NCBI RefSeq assembly: GCF_050847355.1
Contig: NZ_CP193755.1
Location: 2,852,001 to 2,916,000 of the forward strand
Length of the DNA: 64,000 nucleotides
Direction: 5' to 3'
Source: Limimaricola sp027213785
Lineage (GTDB): Bacteria; Pseudomonadota; Alphaproteobacteria; Rhodobacterales; Rhodobacteraceae
Shown: positions 26,232-35,405 of the stretch, piece by piece
Layout: every line of letters begins with the position of its first letter
How positions within the stretch are numbered: the stretch's first letter is position 1
Position numbers and translations under genes: made by a program
Notes under the pieces: generated by a model
Databases searched by the model: none
The model's input: the letters and a program-made list of their open reading frames with translations, nothing else
What the model was told of the DNA's origin: nothing

Positions 26232-26895
26232 TCCTGTGTTCTTTCCGTGCCGAGTGATTACGTCGACGCGGAATTAGTCCCCCGAGGGTGACGCAAAAAA
26301 CGAACCGGGCCCTCGGGATATCCTTTCAAGACCAGCCCTGCGGGGCTGCGGGAGAAAAGGTGTAGGGACCGACTTTGCGTATTGCGAGACGCCCCTTCGG
26401 GGCTCAATACGCGTCGGCCCTCCGGGGGCTCTCCGAGGGCCCTGCCCGGGAGGCTCCTGCGCGGAGGGCGGCAGGGCCATCGCTCGCCGCTCCCCCTCCA
26501 ACCCCCTGGCGCCTCCCGGCGGGCTCGGGTCATCGTTCCGCACTGCCCCAACACCCCCTTGCTCCCGGGAGAGCGTCGTTCCGCACTCCTCCCCCAAACC
26601 CCCGCCTGCTCGCGCTCCCCGCGCCGGGTCGAAAGGGCCCGGCAGCGCCGCGACACCCACCGGGGTCGCTCTGCTGCCTCACCCTCTCGACGCTCTCCCG
26701 AAATCGCCTGACGGCGAAGAACGGCGCCCCGTCCAGGCATGTGCAATCGGTCTGAAACGGGATCCCGCAAGGAGGCCAAGGCTCCTCCGCCGTGCGCGCG
26801 CTTTGTGACGCGCACGACGGACGACCTCGGCCGGAAAGGTGAGAGAGGAAGGCCGCTCGGGCGTGTCGGCAACGAAGCTGACAAGGAGAGCAAAC
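26232..26895. other. GC-rich region between relaxase and PemK-like gene; candidate oriT region
   Basis: These 664 bases hold no supported gene. Several overlapping frames on both strands are Arg/Pro-rich shadows of GC-skewed sequence. The stretch contains the candidate oriT hairpin and several short GC-rich repeats, and the minus-strand promoter for the relaxase gene must lie here. Being directly upstream of a mobilisation gene, it is the expected place for an oriT. Confidence 0.55.
26377..26412. promoter_or_regulatory. Long inverted repeat, candidate origin of transfer
   Basis: Arms GCGTATTG (26377-26384) and CAATACGC (26405-26412) enclose a second inverted repeat, GCCCC/GGGGC around a TTC loop, giving one nested hairpin of 36 bases. 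It lies about 150 bases upstream of the relaxase start. Relaxase nick sites often lie next to such a hairpin, but no nick-site consensus could be confirmed. A terminator is an alternative, but no T-run follows. Confidence 0.45.
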
Positions 26896-27459
26896 ATGCT
26901 CGACATACTGCAATACGACCCGCGGATGAGCGCCGCCTGGCGGGATCATCTGCGCCACGGGGACATCGTGCTTTTCAAGTTCCCGCTCGCCGAGGAAGGC
27001 GAGACCGCGAAGCCGAAGGCCCGCCCCTGCCTGGTGCTCGACATCGAGCAGATCGGCGACCAAACTTACGCGCTGCTGGCTTACGGCACGACCTCGCGGC
27101 GCAAGTCGAACGTCGGCGACGCGGTGCATGTTCGCAAGCGTGCCGATTACATCGCGGCAGGGCTGCACGAGCCCACCCGCTTCGTCGGTGCGCGGCGCCT
27201 CCTCGTCGCGCTGACGCATAGCGGTTTCGTGCTCGACCGGCAGTTGGAGTCGCCCGTGCTCGGCCGCATCGACGGCGAGATCTACGAGCGCATGAACGAG
27301 GTGCGGGGCCGCATTCACGCGCTGCGGGACATCCGCGATGAGAGGCGCCGCACGCGCGGACCGCTCCGCCGAAAGGTCCTCGTTCGAGGTCGCGACTTCG
27401 CCCTCGAACCCCGAGACCCGAGCCGACCTGCATCGCTCCAAACGGGAGATCACGCATGA
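26896..27459 (+). CDS. PemK/MazF-like fold protein
   Basis: Protein of 187 residues of unknown specific function. The N-terminal part RHGDIVLFKFPLAEEGETAK and the following KARPCLVLDIEQIGDQTYALL resemble the start of PemK/MazF-type domains (GDIVL...RP.LVL). The C-terminal 40 residues are Arg-rich and poorly conserved. An AAGGAGAGCAAAC ribosome-binding site precedes the ATG. The downstream gene overlaps by ATGA, which recalls a toxin-antitoxin-like pair, but the order is reversed from the usual antitoxin-first layout and the partner has no recognised antitoxin motif. A structural or regulatory role is equally possible. Confidence 0.55.
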   Translation: MLDILQYDPRMSAAWRDHLRHGDIVLFKFPLAEEGETAKPKARPCLVLDIEQIGDQTYALLAYGTTSRRKSNVGDAVHVRKRADYIAAGLHEPTRFVGARRLLVALTHSGFVLDRQLESPVLGRIDGEIYERMNEVRGRIHALRDIRDERRRTRGPLRRKVLVRGRDFALEPRDPSRPASLQTGDHA

Positions 27460-27929
27460 GCTCGTGCACCCCGACAGGCGCCGAGCTGTCCTCGATCGAG
27501 GCGCTGGCCGCGCATGCCCTCGCCCAGAGCCGGAGCGCCCTGCCCCACTTGCGGGGAAACTCCGCCGTCAGGCTGCATGGCGGATCCGGACAGCTCGCCC
27601 GGTCCATCGCCGACGCGATCGAACGCCGCGAGATCTTCGAGTCCGCGGTGGCGTGGGATCTGCATGAACTCATCGAAGACCTCAACGACGAGATCGGTCG
27701 CCTGATCGTGCAGGTGGCAAATTGGTTCGACGACGAATGCGACGTCTCGGGCCTCAGCTGGATCGAGACGTACTGGCCGCCGGAGGCGCTCCGGCTGGCG
27801 ACGCTCCGTAGTGAACTGTCGGTATTTCGCGACGCCATCGACGCCGTCATCGATCGGCGGGATCTCGACCAGATCCTGGCCTCGGGCCGACGGCGAACCG
27901 CGCAGCTGGCACGCCCTGCAAACCGGTAA
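27456..27929 (+). CDS. Hypothetical protein, coupled to the PemK-like gene
   Basis: A 157-residue protein that I do not recognise. It is hydrophilic and predicted largely helical, with a central block AVAWDLHELIEDLNDEIGRL. There is no signal peptide or membrane segment. Its ATG overlaps the stop of the PemK-like gene by ATGA at 27456-27459, so the two are translated together. It could be a partner of that protein or an unrelated accessory gene of the island. Confidence 0.6.
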   Translation: MSSCTPTGAELSSIEALAAHALAQSRSALPHLRGNSAVRLHGGSGQLARSIADAIERREIFESAVAWDLHELIEDLNDEIGRLIVQVANWFDDECDVSGLSWIETYWPPEALRLATLRSELSVFRDAIDAVIDRRDLDQILASGRRRTAQLARPANR

Positions 27930-28171
27930 CGCACATGGCACGCCCTCGAAGGCGTGCCACCCTTGAGGCCGGACCCCCGGCCATCGATGCGCCGCCCCGG
28001 ATCAGGCGGCGCAGGCGCGCCGACGACACTTCTCCTGCTGCTGGGATGTCGGCGCGCCAACTTTTTTCGGTTCGAACGAAGATTCTTACGGTCGTCGTTT
28101 CCGCGGGAAAACGGATCGCACGATTTACAGATTACCACCGCACAGGTGGGGGAAAAATCTGGAGATCGAAA
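27930..28171. other. Intergenic stretch upstream of the small protein and recombinase
   Basis: These 242 bases contain no supported gene. The AT-richer part around 28060-28145 (tttttt and gattttacag-like runs) is a plausible promoter region for the small protein and the serine recombinase that follow. Confidence 0.4.
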
Positions 28172-28312
28172 ATGACGACCAAGCCCAGCACGCTCACTGC
28201 CGCCAACGACAACCCCGGCGGCGCCACCTCCACCGACATCCGCCTGACGGCGTTCGTGACCGTCATGGCCAAGGCCTACGTGGCCGCCTGCAAGAAGGAC
28301 TCCGTGGCATGA
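28172..28312 (+). CDS. Small hypothetical protein (46 residues) upstream of the serine recombinase
   Basis: Begins MTTKPSTLTAANDNPGGATS and ends MAKAYVAACKKDSVA. No family is recognised. TGGAGATCGAAA precedes the ATG, and the stop overlaps the recombinase start by ATGA (28309-28312), so it is coupled to that gene. Such short proteins ahead of serine recombinases in mobile elements may be regulators or recombination directionality factors; that is speculation here. Confidence 0.55.
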   Translation: MTTKPSTLTAANDNPGGATSTDIRLTAFVTVMAKAYVAACKKDSVA

Positions 28313-30060
28313 CCACTTCGACCTGTGCACCCTGCACCGCCGCTACTTCGCCGGATGGACGTCAGCAGAACACCGATGGCACGAGCTTTCTTCGGTCCCG
28401 CTCAGTAGATCACCAGGTGATCCTGCCGAACCGAAAGGCTCGTCGTGCCGCAGCCGCAGGGAAGCCAGCGGCCACTGCTCTCGTTGGAAAGCCGAAGGTC
28501 GTGATCTACGCGCGCTATTCCTCTGACAAACAGAGCAAGTACTCCTGTGAAGATCAGATTGCGTTATGCCATGAGACGGCGCGCCTTTGCGATTTCGAGG
28601 TCGCGGGTGTCTATCGAGACGAGGCTGCCTCTGGACGCACCCCAATCGCGAGACGTCAGGGAATGTTGGACCTGAAGGCCCATGTTGCCCGGGGCGGGAT
28701 CTCGGCCATCATCGTGGAAAGTATCGACCGAATTGGCCGCCGCGCCCGCGACATCCATGAGGTCGCAGACTGGTTCGAAAGCCGGGGTGTCGATCTATAC
28801 GCTGCGAATGGAGGCAAGTGTGATTGGAAGCTTCTGCCCTTCCTGGCCGCATGCGCCGAATTCCAAGCACGCGAGATTGCCGACAAGACCAGGCGCGGGC
28901 AGAGCGGGGCCACCGCTCGGGGGCGTGTGGCAGCCGGCTGCGCATACGGCTACCGCATCGTCGAAGCCAAGGGAGTGAACCGGGAAATCAATCCTGAGGA
29001 AGCGGCGGTCGTGCGGCGCATCTTCAATGACTATGCCAGTGGTCTTTCGCCGCGGAAGATCGCGTCAAAACTTAACGAAGAAGGCGTCCCCTCGCCGTCC
29101 GGCAGCGCATGGTGCGACAGCACGCTTCGCGGCAACGCCAGGAAGCGTGACGGCCTGCTTCGCAACGAAGCCTACATCGGCAACATCGTCTACGGCCGGA
29201 ACCGCTTCTCCCGCGATCCGGATACGGGCAATCGCCTGTCACGGCCCGGCGAGGAGCAGGACATCGTTTGGGGTGAATGCCCCGAACTCGCGATCGTCGA
29301 TGACGAGGTGTGGAACATCGTGCAGGACCGCCTCGAAGCGACCCACGCCGCGTACGCAGTCGAGGGCGCACCGCTCAATACGAGCCACCGAGCCAAGTAC
29401 CTGCTGTCGCGGCTCGTCAAATGCGGCTGCTGTGGAGGTGGATATACCCTTATTGGCAAGGACCGCTACGGCTGCTTCAACAGAAAGTCCAAGGGGACCT
29501 CGGTCTGCTCGAACAGCAAGACCATCACCCGGGGCAAACTGGAGGCGCGTGCCTTGGCACGGCTGCGCACGGATCTGCTGACGCCGACCTTCGCCGACCA
29601 GTTCACGGCGGAGGTCACTCGGCTGCTCGCAGAGGAGTCGACCGGGGAAGGAAGCTCGCTCGCCGACCTTCAAAGTCAGCTCAACAAGGTCAGTGGCAAG
29701 ATCGAACGCCTGCTCGACCAACTTGAGGATGACAGCGTGAGCGAAGCCCTGCGGGAACGCCTGGCGGATCGGGAACGGGAAAGCCAACGCCTTCGTCTCG
29801 AGATCGAGGCGGTACGCGCTCCCCGGCAGAGAGCTCTAATGCCGACAGCCGAGGAGATGCAGGCCATTTACCAACAAAAGGTGCGACAGCTCGACGACCT
29901 CCTCGCCGAAAGTGACCTGATGGTGGAAGCGAACCGGCTGCTGGGCGAATTGCTGGGAGCCGTCATCGTGCGGCCGGATGAAAATGCCCGGGATGGCATG
30001 GCTGTCGAGATCCGAGGCGAAGCGCCCCAGATCGCTCTCGCTGGGTCCGGCCAGTCCTGA
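28309..30060 (+). CDS. Large serine recombinase
   Basis: Site-specific recombinase of 583 residues. After a 62-residue unusual N-terminal extension, the resolvase domain starts at KVVIYARYSSDKQSKYSCED, with the nucleophilic Ser at about residue 71. A recombinase domain follows (YRIVEAKGVNREINPEEAAV), then a zinc-ribbon region with C-x-C-C and later Cys residues (KCGCCGGGYTLI...GCFNRK...SVCSN), and a coiled-coil C-terminus near residues 445-520. This is the integrase type that inserts phages and mobile elements. It may be the integrase of the island, although the attachment sites cannot be identified. Its 3' end lies just before the left end of the IS1182-type element. Confidence 0.92.
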   Translation: MTTSTCAPCTAATSPDGRQQNTDGTSFLRSRSVDHQVILPNRKARRAAAAGKPAATALVGKPKVVIYARYSSDKQSKYSCEDQIALCHETARLCDFEVAGVYRDEAASGRTPIARRQGMLDLKAHVARGGISAIIVESIDRIGRRARDIHEVADWFESRGVDLYAANGGKCDWKLLPFLAACAEFQAREIADKTRRGQSGATARGRVAAGCAYGYRIVEAKGVNREINPEEAAVVRRIFNDYASGLSPRKIASKLNEEGVPSPSGSAWCDSTLRGNARKRDGLLRNEAYIGNIVYGRNRFSRDPDTGNRLSRPGEEQDIVWGECPELAIVDDEVWNIVQDRLEATHAAYAVEGAPLNTSHRAKYLLSRLVKCGCCGGGYTLIGKDRYGCFNRKSKGTSVCSNSKTITRGKLEARALARLRTDLLTPTFADQFTAEVTRLLAEESTGEGSSLADLQSQLNKVSGKIERLLDQLEDDSVSEALRERLADRERESQRLRLEIEAVRAPRQRALMPTAEEMQAIYQQKVRQLDDLLAESDLMVEANRLLGELLGAVIVRPDENARDGMAVEIRGEAPQIALAGSGQS

Positions 30061-30197
30061 CCCGGCGGTGGGGCGTCGATTTGGGCGTATTCCGTTGAAA
30101 AACTCGAACTTGATCGGGGTGCCCGTGGCTGATTCAATTCCCATAGGGGATGGGAGGATCGGCGATGATGGGACCGCGGCAGGAGGCGCAGCCAGCG

Positions 30198-30205
30198 CTG
30201 TTCTA
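30198..30205. repeat. Target site duplication of IS copy B, left (CTGTTCTA)
   Basis: An 8-base direct repeat identical to 31568-31575, directly outside the left end of IS256-type copy B. It lies within the IS1182-type transposase gene. Confidence 0.92.
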
Positions 30206-31567
30206 GGTCATGTCCCTGGGCGTGGTGTAGCTGAGGCGGCCATCGGGTTTCTCGGTAGGGTCGGGTTGCGAAAGCCAACCTGAACCGAGGGATGCCCCCG
30301 ATGACCAAACCCATGATGGACCTGAGAGAGCTCGTCGAGAAGAGCGGTGATGCGGATCTTCTACGCGAGATGATCGGCTTTGCCGCCGAGCGCCTGATGG
30401 AGCTCGAGGTCGGCGGCCAGACCGGCGCCGCCTATGGCGAGAAGAGCCCTGAGCGTCGGGCGCAGCGCAACGGCTACCGTGACCGGGACTGGCAGACGCG
30501 GGCCGGGAACGTGGAGCTGCGCATTCCCAAGCTGCGGACGGGAAGCTACTTCCCCTCGTTTCTCGAGCCCCGGCGAGCCGTGGAGAAGGCGCTGACGGCG
30601 GTCATTCAGGAAGCCTATGTGCATGGCGTCTCGACGCGCGCCATGGACGATCTCGTGCAGGCCATGGGCGGCACCGGCATCTCGAAGAGCCAGGTCAGTC
30701 GGCTGTGCGAGGAGATCGACGAGCGGGTCGATGCTTTCCTGACTCGACCGATCGAGGGCGAGTGGCCCTATCTCTGGATCGACGCCACCTACCTGAAAGT
30801 CCGCCAAGGCGGCCGCATCGTGTCCGTCGCCGTCACCATCGCCGTGGGTGTGAACACCGATGGCCGTCGCGAGGTGCTTGGCATGGCCATCGGGCCCTCC
30901 GAGGCGGAGACGTTCTGGACCGATTTTCTGCGCGATCTCGTGCGCCGAGGGATGTCCGGCGTGAAGCTGGTGGTCAGCGATGCCCACGAAGGCATCAAGG
31001 CCGCTACGGCTCGTGTGCTGTCCACGACCTGGCAACGGTGCCGTGTACATTTCCAGCGAAACGCCTTGGCCCATGCCGGCAAGAGCAGCCGGCGCGTGGT
31101 CTCGGCCTTCATCGCCACGGCCTTTGCCCAGCCCGACCACAGCGCGGCCAGAACGCAATGGCGCCTCGTGGCCGACCAGATGCGGGGCAAGCTGCCGAAG
31201 CTCGCCACCCTCATGGACGGGGCCGAAGAGGATGTCCTTGCCTACATGACCTTTCCTCAGCAGCACCGGGCAAAGTTGCACTCCACGAATCCGATTGAGC
31301 GATTGAACGGGGAAATCAAACGGCGCACCGATGTCGTCGGCATCTTCCCCAATGAGGCCGCCATCCGTCGCCTGGTGGGAGCGATCCTGATGGAGCAGAC
31401 CGAGGAATGGGCCGTGCAGCGCTCCCGCTACATGACGCTGGAAACGCTCGCGCCAGTCTGCGACGATCCCATCGTCAGCCTGCCTGCCGCGCAGACGGAC
31501 TGATCAGCTCGGCCCGCCGACACCAGTCAGGCCAGCCAAGAGCTACACCACGTCGTGGGACACGATC
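30206..31567 (+). mobile_element. IS256-family insertion sequence, copy B
   Basis: Same 1362-base element as copy A (23834-25195) in the opposite orientation, with the same terminal repeats and the duplication CTGTTCTA at each side. It interrupts an IS1182-type transposase. The differing target duplications show two separate insertion events rather than one duplication of a larger region. Confidence 0.95.
30292..31503 (+). CDS. IS256-family transposase (copy B)
   Basis: Intact 403-residue DDE transposase, identical in protein sequence to the product at 23898-25109. Long shadow frames on the opposite strand also translate identically in the two copies, indicating near-identity at the nucleotide level. 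Identity points to recent transposition. See copy A for motifs. Confidence 0.96.
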   Translation: MPPMTKPMMDLRELVEKSGDADLLREMIGFAAERLMELEVGGQTGAAYGEKSPERRAQRNGYRDRDWQTRAGNVELRIPKLRTGSYFPSFLEPRRAVEKALTAVIQEAYVHGVSTRAMDDLVQAMGGTGISKSQVSRLCEEIDERVDAFLTRPIEGEWPYLWIDATYLKVRQGGRIVSVAVTIAVGVNTDGRREVLGMAIGPSEAETFWTDFLRDLVRRGMSGVKLVVSDAHEGIKAATARVLSTTWQRCRVHFQRNALAHAGKSSRRVVSAFIATAFAQPDHSAARTQWRLVADQMRGKLPKLATLMDGAEEDVLAYMTFPQQHRAKLHSTNPIERLNGEIKRRTDVVGIFPNEAAIRRLVGAILMEQTEEWAVQRSRYMTLETLAPVCDDPIVSLPAAQTD

Positions 31568-31575
31568 CTGTTCTA
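31568..31575. repeat. Target site duplication of IS copy B, right (CTGTTCTA)
   Basis: Second copy of the duplication at 30198-30205, immediately outside the right end of the element. Confidence 0.92.
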
Positions 31576-33088
31576 CGAGTTCTCGCTTGAGGATCATGTC
31601 CCGCAGGACCACCTTCTTCGCTCCATCGACCGGTTTGTGGATCTGTCCGGCATCCGCACCTTCCTCGCCGATTTCTACAGCCATACAGGCCGCCCGTCCG
31701 TCGATCCCGAACTCCTGATCCGCATGCTGTTGGTTGGCTATTGCTTCGGTATCCGCTCGGAACGGCGGCTGTGTGAGGAGGTGCATCTGAACCTCGCATA
31801 CCGGTGGTTCTGCCGGCTTGATCTGAGTGACCGGGTCCCGGATCACTCGACCTTCTCGAAGAACCGCCACGGTCGGTTCCGCGACAGCGAACTGCTGCGG
31901 CATCTGTTCGAGACGACCGTAGCGCGCTGCATCGAAGAGGGCCTTGTCAGCGGGCAGCGCATGGCCGTCGATGCCAGCCTGATCGAGGCTGATGCCAACA
32001 AGCAGAACTCGACGCCCAAGGAGGAATGGGACGCCGGGAAGATCGACCCCGCTGACGCGCCGCGGGCGGTTCGTGAGTATCTCGATACCTTGGATGAGGC
32101 AGCGTTCGGCGCGGCCAGCGAGGTCCAGCCCAAGTTCACGTCGCATTCCGACCCTGCCAGCCAATGGACGGCGGCCCGCAAAGGCCCGGCCTTCTTCAGC
32201 TATTCGGATAATTACCTGATCGATACGGACCACGGCGTCATCCTGGATGTGGAGGCGACGCGTTCCATCCGCCAGGCGGAGGTTGGATCGACCAGGACCA
32301 TGCTGGATCGGGTCAAGGCTCGGTTCGACCTCCACCCCGAGCGCCTGATCGCGGATACGGCCTACGGCACCGCACCGATGTTAGGCTGGCTGGTCGATCG
32401 CAAGATCGCGCCACACATCCCGGTCTTCGACAAATCGGGGCGCAGCGACGGGACCTGGACCCGCGCTGACTTCGATTGGGATGCCGAGAACAACCGATAC
32501 ATCTGCCCGGAAGGCCACGAGCTGAAGCAGTTCCGCCGGAAATATTCCGATCCGAACCGCGGGCCGACCGGGAAGGGCGTCGCCAAATACAGGTGCCTGA
32601 AGCATACCTGCCAGGTCTATCCCTCGAAGTCACGTTGCTGCCCCAACATGGACTTCCGGTCGATCACCCGCGAGGAGCATGAAGACGCACGACAGGTCGC
32701 CCGCGACATCGCGAAGACCGAGCAATACGTCATCTCGATGAAGCTGAGGAAGAAGGTCGAAATGCTCTTCGCTCACCTGAAGCGCATCCTTGGCCTCAAC
32801 AGGCTCCGATTGCGTGGTCCATGCGGCGCGAAAGACGAATTCCTCCTCGCCGCCACCGCCCAGAACCTCCGCAAACTGGCCAAGATCCTTCCCGCACCGC
32901 AGAAAGCGCGGAACGCCTGACGGGACAAGCGTTCGCGCTCTTTCCAATGGCCGTTATTCTGCGCTCGCGAACGGGTGTTTTTCCACGGAATCGGCGGAAA
33001 GCAGCCGTTCGCCGCAGCTGCGAGGGGAACTCGCCTGCGGCGAGAGCCGACATCTTGTTCCCTGCGGTTTCGATTGGAACCGGTCGTC

Positions 33089-33118
33089 GGCGCCAGCTGG
33101 TCAGAACCAGCCGGCGCC
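33089..33118 (-). terminator. Hairpin terminator candidate after the TRAP operon
   Basis: Arms GGCGCC-A-GCTGGT (33089-33101) and ACCAGC-C-GGCGCC (33106-33118) pair in 12 of 13 positions around CAGA. It lies 11 bases after the stop of the fused TRAP permease on the minus strand. No long T-run follows, so termination may be Rho-assisted. Confidence 0.65.
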
Positions 33119-33128
33119 GTAGGGATCG

Positions 33129-35327
33129 TCAGTCCTTACCGTGGGCGAGATCTGCGGGCTTCAGCACGTTGCGCTGGAACAGGAACAGTCCCCCGCCGAT
33201 GCCCAGCCCGACCAGATCGGTGACCAGCCCGGCATCGAGCATCCCCAGCGCGCCCCCGATCAGCAGTGCCCGAGCGATCCAGCCGATCCGGCCGAAGAAC
33301 CAGCCGATGATGCCCGACGACAGCAGGTAGATGCCGAACAGGGCCGAGATCGTCACATGGATGGTATCGAGCCAGCCGCCCTGCATCAGGAGCGCGTCCG
33401 AGAAGAAGAACATGTAGGGCACCACGAAGGCCGCAAGCCCGATGCGGAAGCTCTCGACGCTGGTCTTCATCGGGTCGGACTGCGCCAGCGCCGCGCCAGC
33501 ATAGGCGGCGAGCGCCACCGGCGGCGTGATCGCCGACATCACCGCGAAGTAGAAGATGAAGAAATGCGCGGTCAGCGGCTCGACTCCGAGATTGATGAGG
33601 CCCGGCGCGATGACAGAGGCCGCTACCGCGTAGGCGGCCGTGGTCGGCATGCCCATGCCGAGGATGATCGCGACGAGCATCGAGAACATCATGGCGAGAA
33701 GCTGCGACTGATCGGCGATGCCGAGGAGCAGCGCCGAGAAGCGCGTGCCGATACCGGTGAGGGCGATGACGCCCACGATGATGCCCGCCGCCGCGCAGAC
33801 CGCGACCAGCTGGAGCACCATGCGCGCGCCGATGTCGAGCGCGTGGAACAGTTGCCGCGGCCCCATGCGGTTCGGCGTGAGCCATGACACAACGGCGGCA
33901 GTAATCATCGCCAGCGTGCCGCAGCGGATCACCGAGTAGCCGACGAAGAGCGCCCAGATCAGCACCACGATCGGCGCGAAGAGGTAGGCCTGCTTCAGGA
34001 GCGCGCCGAGTTTCGGCAGCGCCGAGCGCGGCAGGCCCACCATGGCGAAGCGCTGCGCCATCAGGTCGACCATGAAGAACACGGAGGCGAAGTAGAGGAT
34101 TGCCGGGATCAGCGCGGCCCAGATGATCTCGGTGTAGGGAATGCCGGTGATCTCGGCCATGATGAAGGCGCCCGCGCCCATGATCGGCGGCATGATCTGT
34201 CCGCCCGAGGAGGCCGCGGCCTCGACCGCCGCCGAGGTCTGGCTGCGGTAGCCCACCTTCTTCATCAGTGGGATCGTGAGCGAGCCGGTCGAGACGACGT
34301 TGCCAGCGCTGGTGCCGTTGATCATCCCCATCAGGCCCGAGGCGAAGACCGCCACCTTGGCCGGACCGCCGCGCTTGTGACCCGCGGCAGCGAAGGCGAC
34401 GTTGACGAAGTAGGCGCCGACATGGGTGGCTTGAAGGAAGGCCGCGAAGATCACGAAGAGCACGATGTAGGTCGAGGAGATCGCGATCGGCGCGCTGAGA
34501 ATGCCGTTGTCGGTGAAGATGTAGGAGAAGAACCGCTTCGGCTCGTAGCCGCCATGATTGAGGATGCCCGGCAGCCAAGGCCCGGCGAAGGCATAGGCTA
34601 CGAAAACGGCCGAGATGATCACCAGCGCCAGTCCAGCCATGCGCCGCACGGCCTCGAGGATCAGGATCACGCCAGTGATTGCGGCCCACATGTCGCCCGG
34701 CTGGGCCATCGGCATCCCGGCCCGCATCTGGAGGGCCCGCGCGAAGTAGATGACATAGCCAATCGATGCCGCAGTTGCCACGGCAAGAAGAATGTCGGCC
34801 AGCGTCCAGGTGCCGATGCGCCGATCTTCGAACAGCCAGCCATGCAGCACCGCGGCGGTCGTCCCCAGGGTCAGCGGAATGCCGAAGCTCGCCACGGCCC
34901 AGCCGGGCGGCACGGCATTGCCAAGAAACCACCAATTGGCCCAAACCGCCAGAATCGCGCTGGCGCCGAACAGCGTGCCTGCCGCCGCCAGCGCGAGCAG
35001 GAGAGTGTTGCCGATGCTGCGACGCGCCGCCGCCTGTTCGGGAACGACGCCATAGGCGCCGTAGAGCAGGAAGCCGAGCGCGAGCCCGCCACCCAGATGC
35101 AGCAGACGGTAAGTCCAGGTTTCCAGCGGGTAGAGGTTCATCACCGCGAGGTGAAATACCGCATAGGCAGCGCAGGCCGTGGCGAAGAGGTAGTGACGCG
35201 GGCCGATGAAGACTCGCTGGTTGCCCGCAGGCGGATCGTCATCGACGGCGGCCGTGGCGACCACCGGGCTCGTCAGCTCATCGAGGGTTTCCGATGAGGG
35301 GATCTTCTTGCTGTCGGAATGGGTCAT
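33129..35327 (-). CDS. TRAP transporter fused permease (TAXI-type, DctQM fusion)
   Basis: Inner-membrane permease of 732 residues combining the small DctQ-like part and the large DctM-like part in one chain, as in TAXI systems. The first third has about four helices (starting YLFATACAAYAVFHLAVM). The DctM part includes MGMINGTSAGNVVSTGSLT, SGGQIMPPIMGAGAFIMAE and ILGMGMPTTAAYAVAASVI, all diagnostic. It works with the binding protein encoded 78 bases upstream. The neighbours (tartrate-type dehydrogenase, glycerate kinase, pyruvate kinase) suggest a C4 hydroxy-acid substrate. The start codon has a weak ribosome-binding site. Confidence 0.93.
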   Translation of the reverse strand: MTHSDSKKIPSSETLDELTSPVVATAAVDDDPPAGNQRVFIGPRHYLFATACAAYAVFHLAVMNLYPLETWTYRLLHLGGGLALGFLLYGAYGVVPEQAAARRSIGNTLLLALAAAGTLFGASAILAVWANWWFLGNAVPPGWAVASFGIPLTLGTTAAVLHGWLFEDRRIGTWTLADILLAVATAASIGYVIYFARALQMRAGMPMAQPGDMWAAITGVILILEAVRRMAGLALVIISAVFVAYAFAGPWLPGILNHGGYEPKRFFSYIFTDNGILSAPIAISSTYIVLFVIFAAFLQATHVGAYFVNVAFAAAGHKRGGPAKVAVFASGLMGMINGTSAGNVVSTGSLTIPLMKKVGYRSQTSAAVEAAASSGGQIMPPIMGAGAFIMAEITGIPYTEIIWAALIPAILYFASVFFMVDLMAQRFAMVGLPRSALPKLGALLKQAYLFAPIVVLIWALFVGYSVIRCGTLAMITAAVVSWLTPNRMGPRQLFHALDIGARMVLQLVAVCAAAGIIVGVIALTGIGTRFSALLLGIADQSQLLAMMFSMLVAIILGMGMPTTAAYAVAASVIAPGLINLGVEPLTAHFFIFYFAVMSAITPPVALAAYAGAALAQSDPMKTSVESFRIGLAAFVVPYMFFFSDALLMQGGWLDTIHVTISALFGIYLLSSGIIGWFFGRIGWIARALLIGGALGMLDAGLVTDLVGLGIGGGLFLFQRNVLKPADLAHGKD

Positions 35328-35405
35328 CGCATCACCGGATTGCCGAGGGATACCAGTGCCGCGGACAGAGCGAACCCCGCCCGCGGCGCACCGCGCCGGG
35401 GAGGC

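Larger units (their letters stand above)
30165..32920 (+). pseudogene. IS1182-family transposase gene, split by IS256-type copy B
   Basis: The 5' fragment (30165-30205) encodes MMGPRQEAQPALF and the 3' fragment (from 31576) continues with YEFSLEDHVPQDHLLRSID. Joined without the element and one copy of CTGTTCTA, they give a full frame of about 461 residues. Family features are FSKNRHGRFRDSELLRHLF, MAVDASLIEADANK with the first Asp, RLIADTAYGTAPM with the second, and the ending HLKRILGLNRLRLRGPCG. A GGGAGGATCGGCG ribosome-binding site precedes the ATG. It was evidently functional before the insertion. Confidence 0.88.
30083..33008 (+). mobile_element. IS1182-type insertion sequence interrupted by IS256-type copy B
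   Basis: An element whose transposase gene is split by the second IS256-type copy. Its ends share an inverted repeat: left around 30089-30104 (ATTCCGTTGAAAAAC) and right around 32987-33001 (read inward ATTCCGTGGAAAAAC). The outer limits are approximate because the target duplication could not be fixed. Without the inner IS the element would be about 1.55 kb. Interruption of its own transposase makes it non-autonomous. Confidence 0.7.

Noticed and set aside
26258..27453. Overlapping frames in GC-rich sequence near the PemK-like gene
   Set aside because: Arg/Pro-rich composition on several frames, no conserved motif, and the plus-strand genes have ribosome-binding sites and couplings.
30083..33008. 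Exact ends and target duplication of the IS1182-type element
   Set aside because: The repeats at the two ends are imperfect and I could not fix a duplication, so only approximate limits are given.
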